A program made the translations under genes and the position numbers. The notes under the pieces are model-generated. The model did no database searches, was not told where the DNA came from, and saw nothing but the letters and a program-made list of their open reading frames with translations. Shown in pieces: positions 17,050 through 26,063 of a stretch of 64,000 nucleotides of DNA; positions within the stretch are counted from its first letter, which is position 1, and every line of letters begins with the position of its first letter. Origin of the DNA: an uncultured Eubacterium sp. (GTDB taxonomy: Bacteria; Bacillota; Clostridia; Lachnospirales; Lachnospiraceae); assembly GCA_934338065.1 (NCBI GenBank), contig CAKRGX010000011.1:1-64000 (forward strand), read 5' to 3'.

Positions 17050-17247
17050 ATGAAAGGTACAGTTAAATGGTTTAATGCCAAAAAAGGTTTCGGATTCATT
17101 TCTGATGAAGAAGGAAATGATGTATTCGTACATTTCTCCGCATTGCAGATGGACGGCTTCAAAGTTCTTGACGAGGGCGACGAAGTAGAGTTTGAAGTAA
17201 TTGATGGCGAGAAGGGTCCTCAGGCAGCAAACGTAACTAAGTTATAA
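17050..17247 (+). CDS. Cold-shock protein, CspA family
   Basis: 65 aa single OB-fold (cold-shock domain) with the nucleic-acid-binding motifs RNP1 KGFGFIS and RNP2 DVFVHFSAL. It binds single-stranded RNA and DNA and acts as an RNA chaperone in the cytosol. The ATG follows GTAGGAGG. It is monocistronic, with a strong promoter just upstream and a strong terminator 60 bp downstream, consistent with high expression. Which paralogue it is (CspA/B/C/D) cannot be told, and cold induction cannot be inferred from the sequence. Confidence 0.97.
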   Translation: MKGTVKWFNAKKGFGFISDEEGNDVFVHFSALQMDGFKVLDEGDEVEFEVIDGEKGPQAANVTKL

Positions 17248-17306
17248 TCGAATGTTAATGAAATAATTTTTGAATAAAAGTTATATAAGTTAAAAGGTTG
17301 TAACAG

Positions 17307-17343
17307 AAAAGGTGTTTCTCTTGTATGAGACACCTTTTTTTCT
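17307..17343 (+). terminator. cspA terminator
   Basis: Hairpin AAAAGGTGTTTCTC / GAGACACCTTTT with 6-base loop followed by a T run. Confidence 0.9.
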
Positions 17344-17371
17344 TGTTCTTCTTTACGTACTGTGCTAAAAT
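17343..17371 (+). promoter_or_regulatory. Possible promoter of the phenylacetate-CoA-ligase-like gene
   Basis: TTGTTC (17343-17348) and TAAAAT (17366-17371) with a 17-bp spacer; the -35 overlaps the T run of the cspA terminator. The -35 match is weak. Confidence 0.4.
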
Positions 17372-17439
17372 AAGAGGCATAATGTGAAAAAGGTCGAAGT
17401 GTGCCGGAGCAGACTTCAGAATAGGAGGATTATATAATT

Positions 17440-18741
17440 ATGGGTAACTATTATCAGGAGGAAATCGAATGCGCTTCCCGCGAGCAGATTCTTGCTTGGC
17501 AGAATGAGCGCCTGGTTAAACAAGTAAAAAATGTCTATGACAATGTTCCCTATTATCGAAAGAAAATGGAAGAAAAGGGATTGACTCCCGAAGATATCAA
17601 ATCGGTAGACGATTTACATAAATTACCTTTTTTAACAAAGGATGACCTGAGAGAGGCTTATCCTTATGGATTGATGGCTCGTCCGGTGAGTGATTGTGTC
17701 CGTATTCAATCAACGAGTGGAACGACCGGACGCCGGGTTGTTTCTTTTTATACACAGCATGATCTGGACCTTTGGGAAGACTGCTGCGCCCGCGCTATTA
17801 TGGCAGCAGGCGGTACGAAGGAAGATGTCGTACATGTTTCCTATGGCTATGGTCTTTTTACCGGTGGTCCGGGATTAAATGGCGGTTCTCACAAGGTAGG
17901 ATGTTTAACACTTCCTATGTCATCCGGTAATACGGATCGTCAGATTCAGTTTATGACAGATCTGGGATCAACCATCTTGTGCTGTACCCCATCTTACGCT
18001 GCATTTCTCGGAGAATCCATCGCCGAACGTGGTGTGAAAGATCAGATCAAATTAAAAGCCGGTATCTTTGGCGCTGAAGCATGGACAGAAGAAATGCGCC
18101 GCAATATTGAAAAATCTCTTGGTATCAAAGCTTATGATATCTATGGCTTAACAGAAATCTCCGGTCCCGGTGTTTCTTTTGAGTGTTCTGAGCAAAATGG
18201 TATGCACATCAATGAAGATCACTTTATAGCAGAGGTCATTGATCCTGTTACCGGTGAAGTTCTCCCTGATGGCGAAAAAGGGGAGTTAGTCTTTACCAGC
18301 ATAACTAAGGAAGCATTTCCACTTCTTCGTTATCGCACACGTGATATCTGCATACTGAGCCGCAAAAAATGTTCTTGCGGTCGTACACATGTTAAGATGA
18401 CCAAACCAATGGGACGAAGCGATGATATGCTGATTGTAAAGGGTGTTAACGTATTTCCTTCACAGATTGAAACAGTTCTTATCAATCAGGGCTACGCTGC
18501 AAATTATCAGATTATTGTAACTCGCGAAGGCAATAGTGATCACATCGAGGTACAAGTGGAGATGACTCCGGAGATGGCTTCAGACAGTTCCTTTGACAAA
18601 GCTGTTGCTACAAAGAAACTGGTTTCCGGTCTCAAAGCAATGCTTGGTATCCTTGCCGAAGTAAAATTAGTTGATCCAAAAACAATCACACGAAGTAAAG
18701 GAAAAGCTGTCCGCGTAATTGATCAGAGAAATTTATATTAA
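17440..18741 (+). CDS. Phenylacetate-CoA ligase-like adenylate-forming enzyme
   Basis: 433 aa. The ATP-binding loop STSGTTGRRVVSF (near residue 88), the acyl-adenylate motif YGLTEISGPG and the C-terminal hinge RTRDICIL with K-containing tail TRSKGKAVRVI mark the PaaK family of AMP-forming CoA ligases. The Cys pattern KKCSCGRTH is also typical. In gut Lachnospiraceae such genes are often isolated from the phenylacetate pathway, as here, so the true aryl- or acyl-acid substrate is uncertain; auxiliary roles in keto-acid metabolism have been proposed. RBS is AGGAGG, 12 bases from the ATG. Followed by a strong terminator next to the mobile-element scar. Confidence 0.88.
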   Translation: MGNYYQEEIECASREQILAWQNERLVKQVKNVYDNVPYYRKKMEEKGLTPEDIKSVDDLHKLPFLTKDDLREAYPYGLMARPVSDCVRIQSTSGTTGRRVVSFYTQHDLDLWEDCCARAIMAAGGTKEDVVHVSYGYGLFTGGPGLNGGSHKVGCLTLPMSSGNTDRQIQFMTDLGSTILCCTPSYAAFLGESIAERGVKDQIKLKAGIFGAEAWTEEMRRNIEKSLGIKAYDIYGLTEISGPGVSFECSEQNGMHINEDHFIAEVIDPVTGEVLPDGEKGELVFTSITKEAFPLLRYRTRDICILSRKKCSCGRTHVKMTKPMGRSDDMLIVKGVNVFPSQIETVLINQGYAANYQIIVTREGNSDHIEVQVEMTPEMASDSSFDKAVATKKLVSGLKAMLGILAEVKLVDPKTITRSKGKAVRVIDQRNLY

Positions 18742-18809
18742 ACTAACATTCCTTACCCAAATCCCCATTTTATGCAATCTGTCAAACCCATTACATCATC
18801 AAACCAACT

Positions 18810-18859
18810 GTTTTCCCTTGTTTTTGCCCTCATAAGACCAAAACAAGGGAAACTTTTTT
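18810..18859 (+). terminator. Terminator after the CoA ligase gene
   Basis: Arms GTTTTCCCTTGTTTT and AAAACAAGGGAAAC with a 15-base loop and a T6 run. The end of the integrase fragment overlaps the T run. Confidence 0.85.
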
Positions 18860-19595
18860 AATTACCGCCCACCACCTTATCCAAAAGCCTTGCGGAAGTC
18901 CGTTTCGCCTCTCTGGTGGCATGGGCATAAACATTCATTGTGGTACTTACATCAGAGTGTCCCAGAAGTTCCTGCACATCTTTCGGGGCTGCCCCGTTTG
19001 ATAACAGGTTGCTCGTATAAGTGTGCCGCAACTGGTGGAAGTGGAAATTTTCAAGCCCCTCTATATGATTCCGTAACTGTCGGCATATATTAGAGAGGGT
19101 TGTGGTTGCCTCGTAGGAACCGTCCTGACGCAAGCACACAAAAGACAGTTCTTCGTAATCATCCGGTATCTCCTCCGTACTTTGCAAAGAATACAAATCA
19201 TAATGTATTCTTCCTTTTTCCATCGTTTTTTGATAGTAGTTGTGGAAATACATTTCGCCATATCTGAAACGCTCCCTGTGCTGCTGCTTTCTGGCTTTTT
19301 TCAGTATCTCTGCCAGTGTGTCGCAGAAGTCCACTGTTCGGATTTTTTTCCGCTTGGTTGCCCCGATTTCCATTTTGTGGCGGGTGGCATTATAACGCAT
19401 ACTCCGGCGGACGGTAAGGTACTGTTCCTCAAGGTTGATGTCCTGCCATGCCAGCCCGCATACCTCGCCAATGCGTAACCCGGTATAATAGGCTATCTGT
19501 ACCGGCAGGAGTGCTGGATTTTTCTTTTTGCGGAGATAATCCGTTATCTGCATATACTGCTCATGGGTAATGGTCTGGATGTCAAACAGACACGC
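18858..19595 (-). pseudogene. Tyrosine recombinase (integrase), N-terminally truncated
   Basis: The frame holds the whole catalytic domain of a Tn916/ICE-type integrase: YYTGLRIGEVCGL with the first Arg, HFHQLRHTYTSNL (HxxR) and LGHSDVSTTMNVYAH with the nucleophilic Tyr. Annotated start would be ATG at 19553, but coding similarity continues upstream (LFDIQTITHEQY) until an in-frame TAA at 19596-19598. The SAM-like core-binding and arm-binding domains, about 150 residues, are missing. The break coincides with the start of a second, oppositely oriented fragment, so a deletion fused two parts of a former element. Likely inactive on its own. Confidence 0.8.
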
Positions 19596-19642
19596 TTACC
19601 CTCCATGCCAGAAAAGAAAATCTTTTATATGATGTCAGCGCA

Positions 19643-20167
19643 TTGGATGTGGAACTTGAAAAGCGACTGGATTTCATTAACATGCTGGATAAACTCAAAG
19701 CACTCCTCCATAAGCTGTTATCCATGATTCCAGTGGTAAGGGAGTTTGCAAGGCTTGTGGAAGAAAAAAGGGACATACGGGCAGCCTCCCCTTATGGGTA
19801 TACCCCTCTCGGCAGACTGTTGAAGGAATACCGCACCCCGCACCCCCGCTATGAAAGGCTTGTCATCTTCCCGGAAATTGCCTCGTGGCAGACATCCAGA
19901 GGGGAAGTGGTTCCGCTGTATGAGGATTTTAACAGGCGTGGAACGGATTACAGACTGGTGGGATTCTGGAATGTGCAGACGGAACAAGCCATAAAGGTTT
20001 TGGAAATAAGGGACGAGATTACACTGGAGAACCGGATATGCACGCTGGGACAGGCAGAGGTGTATATGAAGGCGGTGGAGAGTTTCGTTGAGGATATGAA
20101 CACACCAGAACGTGCAAGGGATAGTTGCCCTGTTTATAAGGCAGATAAAGATGAATGGAACAGATAA
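19643..20167 (+). pseudogene. C-terminal fragment of an unrecognised mobile-element protein
   Basis: 174 codons from a TTG that is only the first start-like codon; the frame is open further upstream (TDTLTLHARKENLLYDVSAL) to the deletion joint with the integrase, and no ribosome binding site precedes it. The first 45 residues are a helical hydrophobic stretch (LDKLKALLHKLLSMIP), followed by a compact domain with YGYTPLGRLLKEYRTP and a segment ending EVYMKAVESFVEDM. GC content and codon use look higher than in neighbours. Its link to the integrase suggests part of an integrative element, perhaps a mobilization or accessory protein. No family assigned. Confidence 0.5.
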
Positions 20168-20231
20168 ACTAATAGACAGTGTAATGAAATGCGGGGCAAA
20201 TTGCTTCGCATTTTTCAAGATTTAGTGTACA

Positions 20232-20260
20232 TTGAAAGATATATATCCGTATGTTATAAT
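20232..20260 (+). promoter_or_regulatory. Promoter of the sigma/anti-sigma module
   Basis: TTGAAA (20232-20237) and TATAAT (20255-20260) with 17-bp spacing. The roughly 95-nt leader that follows can fold: GAGGGGG (20297-20303) can pair with CCCC (20332-20335) enclosing CCAAC (20309-20313) / GTTGG (20319-20323). Confidence 0.65.
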
Positions 20261-20361
20261 TTTTAATCAGAATAATAAAGGGTGCTTAAACAATGAGAGG
20301 GGGAAATGCCAACTGGCTGTTGGGTACTGAACCCCTACTCTTATATATTAGGAGGTTTTAT

Positions 20362-20886
20362 ATGGCATTGGATGATAAATTTAACCAGATTTATGAGCTG
20401 TATTATAAACTTATGTACAAAGTCTCCTATAGTATTTTACAAAATTTTGAAGATACAGAAGATGTTTTGCAGGAGGCATTTATTCGTATTGATAAAAATA
20501 TTTCAAAAGTTTCTGATCCATCTAGTCCAAAAACAAAAAATTTTGTGGTTATTATAACTAAGAGGCTGGCTCTAAATATGCTAAGGAAGAAGAAAGGAAT
20601 ACAGGTTGAAGAACTTTTGGCTACGCTAGAGGATGTCCGTATTGAGGCATCACCAGAAAGAGCAAATGAAACTAAAACAGTCCAAGAACTAGTTAAAATG
20701 GCCATACGTGATCTGCCAGAGCGATACCGGGATTGTCTGTTTTTGGCTCTAATTGATGAGTATACACCAAAGGAAATTGCTGATATATTAGAGATGAAAG
20801 AGCAGAGTATATATAAAAGATTGAAACGAGGCAAAAAAATGTTGCAGGATAGACTGGCAGATATGGGGGTGACTTATGAAGATTAG
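20362..20886 (+). CDS. RNA polymerase sigma factor, sigma-70/ECF-like
   Basis: 174 aa from the ATG at 20362, which has TAGGAGG upstream; an in-frame ATG at 20293 would add 23 residues that cross the leader hairpin and is unlikely. Region 2 is visible in MYKVSYSILQNFEDTEDVLQEAF, region 4 in DLPERYRDCLFLALIDEYTPKEIADILEM with a helix-turn-helix. The next gene overlaps it by 11 bp and encodes a membrane anti-sigma factor, the standard ECF arrangement. The signal is probably extracytoplasmic; the regulon is unknown. The module lies right after the mobile-element scar and has lower GC than the flanking genes, so it may be acquired. Confidence 0.9.
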   Translation: MALDDKFNQIYELYYKLMYKVSYSILQNFEDTEDVLQEAFIRIDKNISKVSDPSSPKTKNFVVIITKRLALNMLRKKKGIQVEELLATLEDVRIEASPERANETKTVQELVKMAIRDLPERYRDCLFLALIDEYTPKEIADILEMKEQSIYKRLKRGKKMLQDRLADMGVTYED

Positions 20887-21937
20887 CACAGAGGAATTGC
20901 GTCAGGCATTAAAAGAAGTTAGGGAAGAAGAACTAAATTTATTGTTGAAAATCTGCGAAGATAAAAAGATAGAGCAGCGGATTGAAACCTCCCAAAAAAG
21001 AATGGATCAGAAAAAGATACACAGGCTGGCGCATAAAAAAAAGCGTTGGGAAAAGTGGTCAAGAATTGCGGCGGCTATTCTTATCGTATCGCTTGTAGGT
21101 GCTGTTTCTACATATGCGATGGAAAAAGTCCGTCAGGCAATAGTAAACTGGGATGTGAATTTAGGTAAAAATGAAGATGATTTTCATTTTAATGTAGAAA
21201 ATCCTGTGCAGACTGCATCCCCAAAAGAAAAAGAAAACATCCCGGCAAAGATCGAGCGAAGATACCATCTGACATATATTGCAGAAGGATTTCAAGAGCA
21301 TGGCGAAGATTGGCAGACACAGTCCTATAAAATAGTTTACAAAAAGGAGAAGCAGCGTATCTGCTTTGAGCAATTGATTAAAACAGAGAAAACGACTGCT
21401 GATTTAGAGTTGGCAGATCAGGAGATTCTTGCCATTAATGGATATAAAGGACAGTATGGATACGAAGGAAAAGAAAGCATTTTAAGATTTGTAACAGAGG
21501 AGTATGTATTTCAGTTGTCAACAAAAGCAGCAGTGGAACGGGATGAGATGATTCGCATGGCTGAGTCGGTGGCTCAAATGCCACCCGATGAAATTGAGAC
21601 ATATTATAGTCCGGCATATATACCAGATGGGTATTCAAAGTGGGAAGAAGGCTGTCTTAAGGAAAATTGGACATACGATATGTATTATGCCAAGAATAAA
21701 AAACAGTTTTTGACATTTGGACAAAGCACAATGGGAGGAACAATATCAATTGATTCAGAAAATGCAAGCAGAAAGGAAGTAACAATTAATGGTTGGAAGG
21801 GACAATTAAATAATAAGAAGAAGAAAAAGACAATTATATGGGCAACGGATGAATATGTATTTACGGTGACAGGTGTCGGGAATATTTCGGCAGAAGAATT
21901 GCTGAAAGTGGCCAAAAGCGTTACACCAGAAAATTAG
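20876..21937 (+). CDS. Membrane anti-sigma factor with tandem DUF4367-like domains
   Basis: 353 aa. Residues 1-60 are cytoplasmic and charged, as expected for sigma binding; one membrane segment follows (IAAAILIVSLVGAVSTYAM, about 63-82). The outer part has two repeats, each with a pattern YxPAYIPxGY or LTYIAEGFQE, then a strand-rich block ending in INGYKGQYGYEG / INGWKGQLNN, and a TEEYVF or TDEYVFTV motif, like DUF4367. Coupled by overlap to the sigma gene. A poly-Lys run KKKKK lies in the second repeat. It likely holds the sigma factor at the membrane until a signal outside is sensed by the repeats. Confidence 0.8.
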   Translation: MKISTEELRQALKEVREEELNLLLKICEDKKIEQRIETSQKRMDQKKIHRLAHKKKRWEKWSRIAAAILIVSLVGAVSTYAMEKVRQAIVNWDVNLGKNEDDFHFNVENPVQTASPKEKENIPAKIERRYHLTYIAEGFQEHGEDWQTQSYKIVYKKEKQRICFEQLIKTEKTTADLELADQEILAINGYKGQYGYEGKESILRFVTEEYVFQLSTKAAVERDEMIRMAESVAQMPPDEIETYYSPAYIPDGYSKWEEGCLKENWTYDMYYAKNKKQFLTFGQSTMGGTISIDSENASRKEVTINGWKGQLNNKKKKKTIIWATDEYVFTVTGVGNISAEELLKVAKSVTPEN

Positions 21938-22032
21938 CTGAAAAAAATTTTATAAAAAATGTGATTTTTTGTCCAAAAATGATTTTGTTGAGGGTTATTA
22001 TATATGAATATTAAATTTAAGGAAGGATATCC

Positions 22033-23028
22033 ATGAAAAAAATTAAAATAATTTCAATGATATTAATTTTATGTATGTTATTTTCAGCTTGTGGGTGGAC
22101 TTCGGAAGAAGTTGCCCCCATTCATACCGAAAACACAGAAATAAACAAGCTTTCCCCCTATCTGAGTATTACCCGGTCGTTTTATTCAGAGGAATCTGAA
22201 ACAGGGATGAGCAGCAGATGCTTTTTTTATGATATTGAAGAAAAGAAACTGGAACAAAAAGGAACGGTGCCATATACTTCTTCACATCCACTTACTCTGT
22301 ATTCAACCAGAAATGATAAGATATACTATTCGGCCTTTAGCGGAAAAGGGAAAGGAAACCAGATTTATTTAGATAATAATGGAACCGGAGAAAAAAAGAC
22401 GGATCAGTTTTGTGATTTTAATTATTTGATCCAGTGCGGGGAACAATATTTTATGGCAGCTGAATTACTAGACTATTACTGTATCGAACCAATTGTCTGT
22501 GATGCGGAGTTTCGGAATTGCAGTCGCGTTATGTTCGATAAGAAAGATGACCGTTTCACATGGGTGGTAAGTACGGTTCCAAAGGAAAATAAAATAGTTT
22601 TCTCTCATTATTCAGACAATGAAATGAGAGAAGCAGATGACGTAGAAGGTGGTAATGCACCTTCTAAAATTGCCATGCTCGATCTGGAGACAAAAAAGAC
22701 AGAAACTGTTTATGAAACGAAATATTATATAGACGGAATAGCGTGTGAGGGAAAAAAGCTGATATTAAGTTGTGCACCAAATGGAGTTACTACCAGACAG
22801 AAACATAAAATCTATGAGGTAAATTTAGATACAAAAAAGAGTGTAAGACTGAAACTGCCTTTTTATATAATGGATCAAATGGCTCTCTATGACAATATTC
22901 TGTATTTCTTAGGCTGGAAGGGGGATACAAGGGGCATATATGCTTACAATCTTACTACAAAAGAATATGACGTTATTATGGAAGAAGTAGAAGATGAATT
23001 TATCAATGGATTTTCATTAAATTATTAA
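22033..23028 (+). CDS. Lipoprotein, possible beta-propeller
   Basis: 331 aa. A clean type II signal (MILILCMLFSACGW) puts the mature N-terminal Cys near residue 20. The rest shows repeated short strands of the type KIYYSAFSGKG, IAMLDLETKK, KIYEVNLDTKK, GIYAYNLTTKEYDVI, as in DUF5050-like propellers. No catalytic motif was seen. The gene follows the anti-sigma gene after 95 bp in the same direction, with AAGGAAGG as ribosome binding site, and may be part of the regulon or an accessory sensor. It has the same AT-rich character as the two genes before it. Confidence 0.65.
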   Translation: MKKIKIISMILILCMLFSACGWTSEEVAPIHTENTEINKLSPYLSITRSFYSEESETGMSSRCFFYDIEEKKLEQKGTVPYTSSHPLTLYSTRNDKIYYSAFSGKGKGNQIYLDNNGTGEKKTDQFCDFNYLIQCGEQYFMAAELLDYYCIEPIVCDAEFRNCSRVMFDKKDDRFTWVVSTVPKENKIVFSHYSDNEMREADDVEGGNAPSKIAMLDLETKKTETVYETKYYIDGIACEGKKLILSCAPNGVTTRQKHKIYEVNLDTKKSVRLKLPFYIMDQMALYDNILYFLGWKGDTRGIYAYNLTTKEYDVIMEEVEDEFINGFSLNY

Positions 23029-23084
23029 TCTCATTATTTGCAGCAAAATATCAACATCAAAAACAACATGCCATCGCTCATCAA

Positions 23085-24527
23085 TTAAAAACGAAAATCT
23101 CTCTTACCTTCTTTGATATTTTCTATATACTGCTCCGCTTTTTTTCTTACTACCGGATTTGTAATAACCTGCAATTGTTTACGAATAACCAATTCTCCCT
23201 TTTGCTTCGTTTCTTCTGAAGCATAGTCTTCCAAATATTCTTTCAGTGTCATCAAAGCGTTCGGTTGACAGCAATTCACAATCTGTCCTGATTTTAGCAG
23301 CTTCATAAAGCGGTCACCTGTACGCCCTTCGCGGTAACATGCTGTACAAAAGCTTGGAATGTACCCTAGACCAAGAAGCCAGTTTACCACTTCATCCAGG
23401 CTCCGCCTGTCGGTCACATCGAATTGCGCCGAATTTTCTTCTTCCGTCTCCTCTATAGCATACCCTCCTACACTTGTACGTGATCCCCCACTAATCTGGC
23501 TGATACCAAGATCCAGTACCTTTTCCCTGGTAGACTTAGACTCTCTGGTAGAAACGATCATACCGGTATAAGGAACCGCAATCCTTATTACCGCAACGAT
23601 CTTTTGAAATATTTCATCTGAAATTGCATTCAGCTCTGCCGGATCAATATCATCTGCCGGACAAACACGGGGAACACTGATGGTATGAGGTCCGACACCA
23701 AACCTTGCCTCCAGATGTTCTGCATGCATAATCAGTCCGATCAGCTCATAGCGGTACTTATCAAGTCCAAACAAAACACCGCATCCGACATCGTCAATGC
23801 CTGCCTCCATCGCACGATCCATCGCTTCTGTATGATAATTATAATCACTTTTTGGTCCTGTCGGATGCAACTCTTTGTAAGCCTCTTTATTATAGGTTTC
23901 CTGAAATAGAATGTATGTCCCAATCCCGGCATCTTTTAATTTTTTATAATTTTGAACGGAAGTAGCCGCTATATTTACATTGACGCGGCGGATTGCACCA
24001 TTTTTATGCTTAATATCATAAATCGTATGTATACTCTCTAATATGTATTCTAACGGATTATTTACCGGATCCTCTCCTGCTTCAAGAGCAAGACGCTTAT
24101 GTCCCATGTCCTGCAGGGCAATCACCTCTTGGCGAATCTCATCCTGTGTCAGCTTTTTCCTTACAATGTGCTTATTTTTACTGTGATAAGGGCAGTATAC
24201 GCAGCCATTTACACAGTAGTTTGACAAATACAAGGGCGCAAACATCACAATACGCTTACCATAAAACCGTTCCTTGATCTGCTTTGCTAATTTTTCTATT
24301 GCCTTATTTTCTTCTTGCAGTTCACACTCCAGCAAGACGGCAGCCTCTCTATGGGATATCCCCTTCATCTCTCCCGCTTTCTGCAAAATCGCATCAATTA
24401 CTGACTTATTATTTTTATTTTCCTTCGCATATGCCAGAGATTCTAATATCTCTGCCTCATTTATAAATTCATCCGCAATGCTTGACTTCGGATCATATCG
24501 GCACACAGTAACCAGCTCCTTCTTCAT
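23085..24527 (-). CDS. hydG: [FeFe]-hydrogenase maturase HydG (radical SAM)
   Basis: 480 aa from the ATG at 24527; the longer frame to 24656 would overlap the divergent gene and has no homology. Radical SAM motif CVNGCVYC (Cys 105, 109, 112) is of the CX3CX2C form, and the C-terminal auxiliary cluster site is CTACYREGRTGDRFM with a later CC. The C-terminal site distinguishes HydG from its homologue ThiH. HydG cleaves tyrosine to deliver CO and cyanide to the H-cluster precursor. HydE, HydF and hydrogenase genes are not in this window, so the gene is separated from partners. RBS AGGAAG. Confidence 0.92.
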   Translation of the reverse strand: MKKELVTVCRYDPKSSIADEFINEAEILESLAYAKENKNNKSVIDAILQKAGEMKGISHREAAVLLECELQEENKAIEKLAKQIKERFYGKRIVMFAPLYLSNYCVNGCVYCPYHSKNKHIVRKKLTQDEIRQEVIALQDMGHKRLALEAGEDPVNNPLEYILESIHTIYDIKHKNGAIRRVNVNIAATSVQNYKKLKDAGIGTYILFQETYNKEAYKELHPTGPKSDYNYHTEAMDRAMEAGIDDVGCGVLFGLDKYRYELIGLIMHAEHLEARFGVGPHTISVPRVCPADDIDPAELNAISDEIFQKIVAVIRIAVPYTGMIVSTRESKSTREKVLDLGISQISGGSRTSVGGYAIEETEEENSAQFDVTDRRSLDEVVNWLLGLGYIPSFCTACYREGRTGDRFMKLLKSGQIVNCCQPNALMTLKEYLEDYASEETKQKGELVIRKQLQVITNPVVRKKAEQYIENIKEGKRDFRF

Positions 24528-24638
24528 AACGTAACTTCCTATATCTAGAATAGCACAAAAGGAATAGTGGCGCAATAATGTTTGCCAGAGTTCCCTTTTT
24601 TGTTTATAATATCTTATAAATAAAAGGGGGCTTCTATT

Positions 24639-24971
24639 ATGAAAAAGAGAATACAATACTTCTTATCCTATTACGAAGAAAAGATAAAGGAATCCTTATC
24701 AAAAGAGGAAAAAGAACGGGAACGGGCAGAATTACTGGTGCAGATCAATTTTTTTCAACACGAACGGCTGGTTCACCTGATCGTAACTGTCTTATTTGCT
24801 TTATTAAGCGTAGGAAGTATTTTTATTACACTATGTGTTACCGATCTTTTTGGGGTTTTATTAATATTAGATGTGTTATTTTTTACTTTGTTGATTCCAT
24901 ATATAGCCCACTACTATCAATTAGAAAACGGCGTGCAAAAATTATATGAATATTATGACCGGTTACAATAA
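24639..24971 (+). CDS. Small membrane protein, two transmembrane segments
   Basis: 110 aa. A charged amphipathic N-terminus with many Glu/Lys (residues 1-45) is followed by two hydrophobic segments (LIVTVLFALLSVGSIFITL and LFGVLLILDVLFFTLLIPYIA, about 45-95) and a Tyr-rich tail. The ATG follows AAAAGGGGG. It is divergent from hydG, with starts about 110 bp apart, and is followed by a strong bidirectional terminator. No conserved domain recognised; proteins of this type are common and uncharacterised in Lachnospiraceae. Confidence 0.75.
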   Translation: MKKRIQYFLSYYEEKIKESLSKEEKERERAELLVQINFFQHERLVHLIVTVLFALLSVGSIFITLCVTDLFGVLLILDVLFFTLLIPYIAHYYQLENGVQKLYEYYDRLQ

Positions 24972-24992
24972 AATCCTCGTAAAAGAACATTC

Positions 24993-25044
24993 AAAAAACT
25001 ACAGACAGCAGGTAATTTTTTACACTTCCTGTCTGTAGTTTTTC
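24993..25044. terminator. Bidirectional terminator
   Basis: Arms AAAAACTACAGACAG and CTGTCTGTAGTTTTT with a roughly 20-base loop, between two convergent genes; A run on one side and T run on the other. Confidence 0.9.
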
Positions 25045-25045
25045 T

Positions 25046-26053
25046 TTAATAAAAGCCACCATATGCCTTACCATCTGTAAGCGCTGCTCCCTTTCGTTTT
25101 GCCAGTTCGGATACCGTCAGAATATCATATCCATTCCTAACCAGCCACGGAAGCACTTTTTCCAGCGAATCTGCTGTCGTCGGATGGATATCATGCATAA
25201 GTATGATATCTCCATCTTTTACTGTCTTTTTTATCGTTTTGAAGATTGACTTTGGATTTTTTGTCTTCCAGTCCAATGTATCTACATTCCACAAAACCAT
25301 TGGATGCTTCAATGATTTCCGCATTTTAGTGCTGATCGCACCATATGGCGGACGTAGCAGTTTGATATCATAACCAACTAGTTTTTTTACCAGTTTAGCA
25401 GTCTTGTTATATTGTGAATTAACCTGTTTCATGCTCATTTGAGCAAGATTGCTGTGGTCCCATGAATGGTTTCCAATTTCACATCCCTGTGCCACTTCCT
25501 GTTTTAACATATCTGCTCCGGCAGCCACATACTCACCCACTACAAAAAACGTCGCATGTGCATTATATTTCTTCAGCAGGCTAAGAACTTTTCCTGTGCG
25601 CTGATTATCATTACGCGGACCATCGTCAAATGTTAATGCTACAGCCTTTGGTCGCGGCGTTGGACTTGGTGTCGCAATACTCTTTGGCGGCAACGTAGGA
25701 ACCGATGCAACAGCCGCCGCAACCCCATCTGGCTGTATAGTTCCTTCAGGTGTTGGAGCTGCTGTCGCTGCTGCTCCGCTCCCGCTGACAATCGGCGTTC
25801 CTCCCTGCGAATCCTTTGGTGTGTCCTTTCGATTAAGAACCAATAGGATGGCTGCCACAGCCACGGCAATCACAATACATAAAAACGCTGCAACTGCTAT
25901 AACACGCTTATAATCAATACGTGAATTGCCCGTATGCCTGCTTTTGCTTTGATAATATCCTGCATTGATCAAATCATTTTTAGGCCGGTTCACATGACTG
26001 CGTGATTTTCTCCGTCTTTTGTTTCTGTTGTTATATCCTTTCATATAATCCAT
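25046..26053 (-). CDS. Membrane-anchored polysaccharide deacetylase
   Basis: 335 aa from the ATG at 26053, preceded by GAGGTG; an earlier TTG frame start overlaps the ABC gene. A basic cytoplasmic tail, one membrane segment (VIAVAAFLCIVIAVAVAAILLV), a Pro/Thr/Ala linker (about 75-135), then a NodB domain with all five motifs: TFDDGP (metal Asp), HSWDH (metal His pair), RPPYG, DTLDWK and LMHDIH. It would remove acetyl groups from extracellular glycans, probably peptidoglycan GlcNAc or MurNAc. It is the last gene of the adaptor/ABC run and is followed by a strong terminator, so it may modify the wall as part of the same response. Confidence 0.93.
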   Translation of the reverse strand: MDYMKGYNNRNKRRRKSRSHVNRPKNDLINAGYYQSKSRHTGNSRIDYKRVIAVAAFLCIVIAVAVAAILLVLNRKDTPKDSQGGTPIVSGSGAAATAAPTPEGTIQPDGVAAAVASVPTLPPKSIATPSPTPRPKAVALTFDDGPRNDNQRTGKVLSLLKKYNAHATFFVVGEYVAAGADMLKQEVAQGCEIGNHSWDHSNLAQMSMKQVNSQYNKTAKLVKKLVGYDIKLLRPPYGAISTKMRKSLKHPMVLWNVDTLDWKTKNPKSIFKTIKKTVKDGDIILMHDIHPTTADSLEKVLPWLVRNGYDILTVSELAKRKGAALTDGKAYGGFY

Positions 26054-26063
26054 ATCTGTCACC

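Noticed and set aside
20293..20361. N-terminal extension of the sigma factor
   Set aside because: The extension has no ribosome binding site, spans the leader hairpin, and the ATG at 20362 has a perfect TAGGAGG.
23085..24527. Thiazole synthesis enzyme ThiH
   Set aside because: The extra C-terminal Cys cluster and overall length fit HydG; no thi genes nearby.
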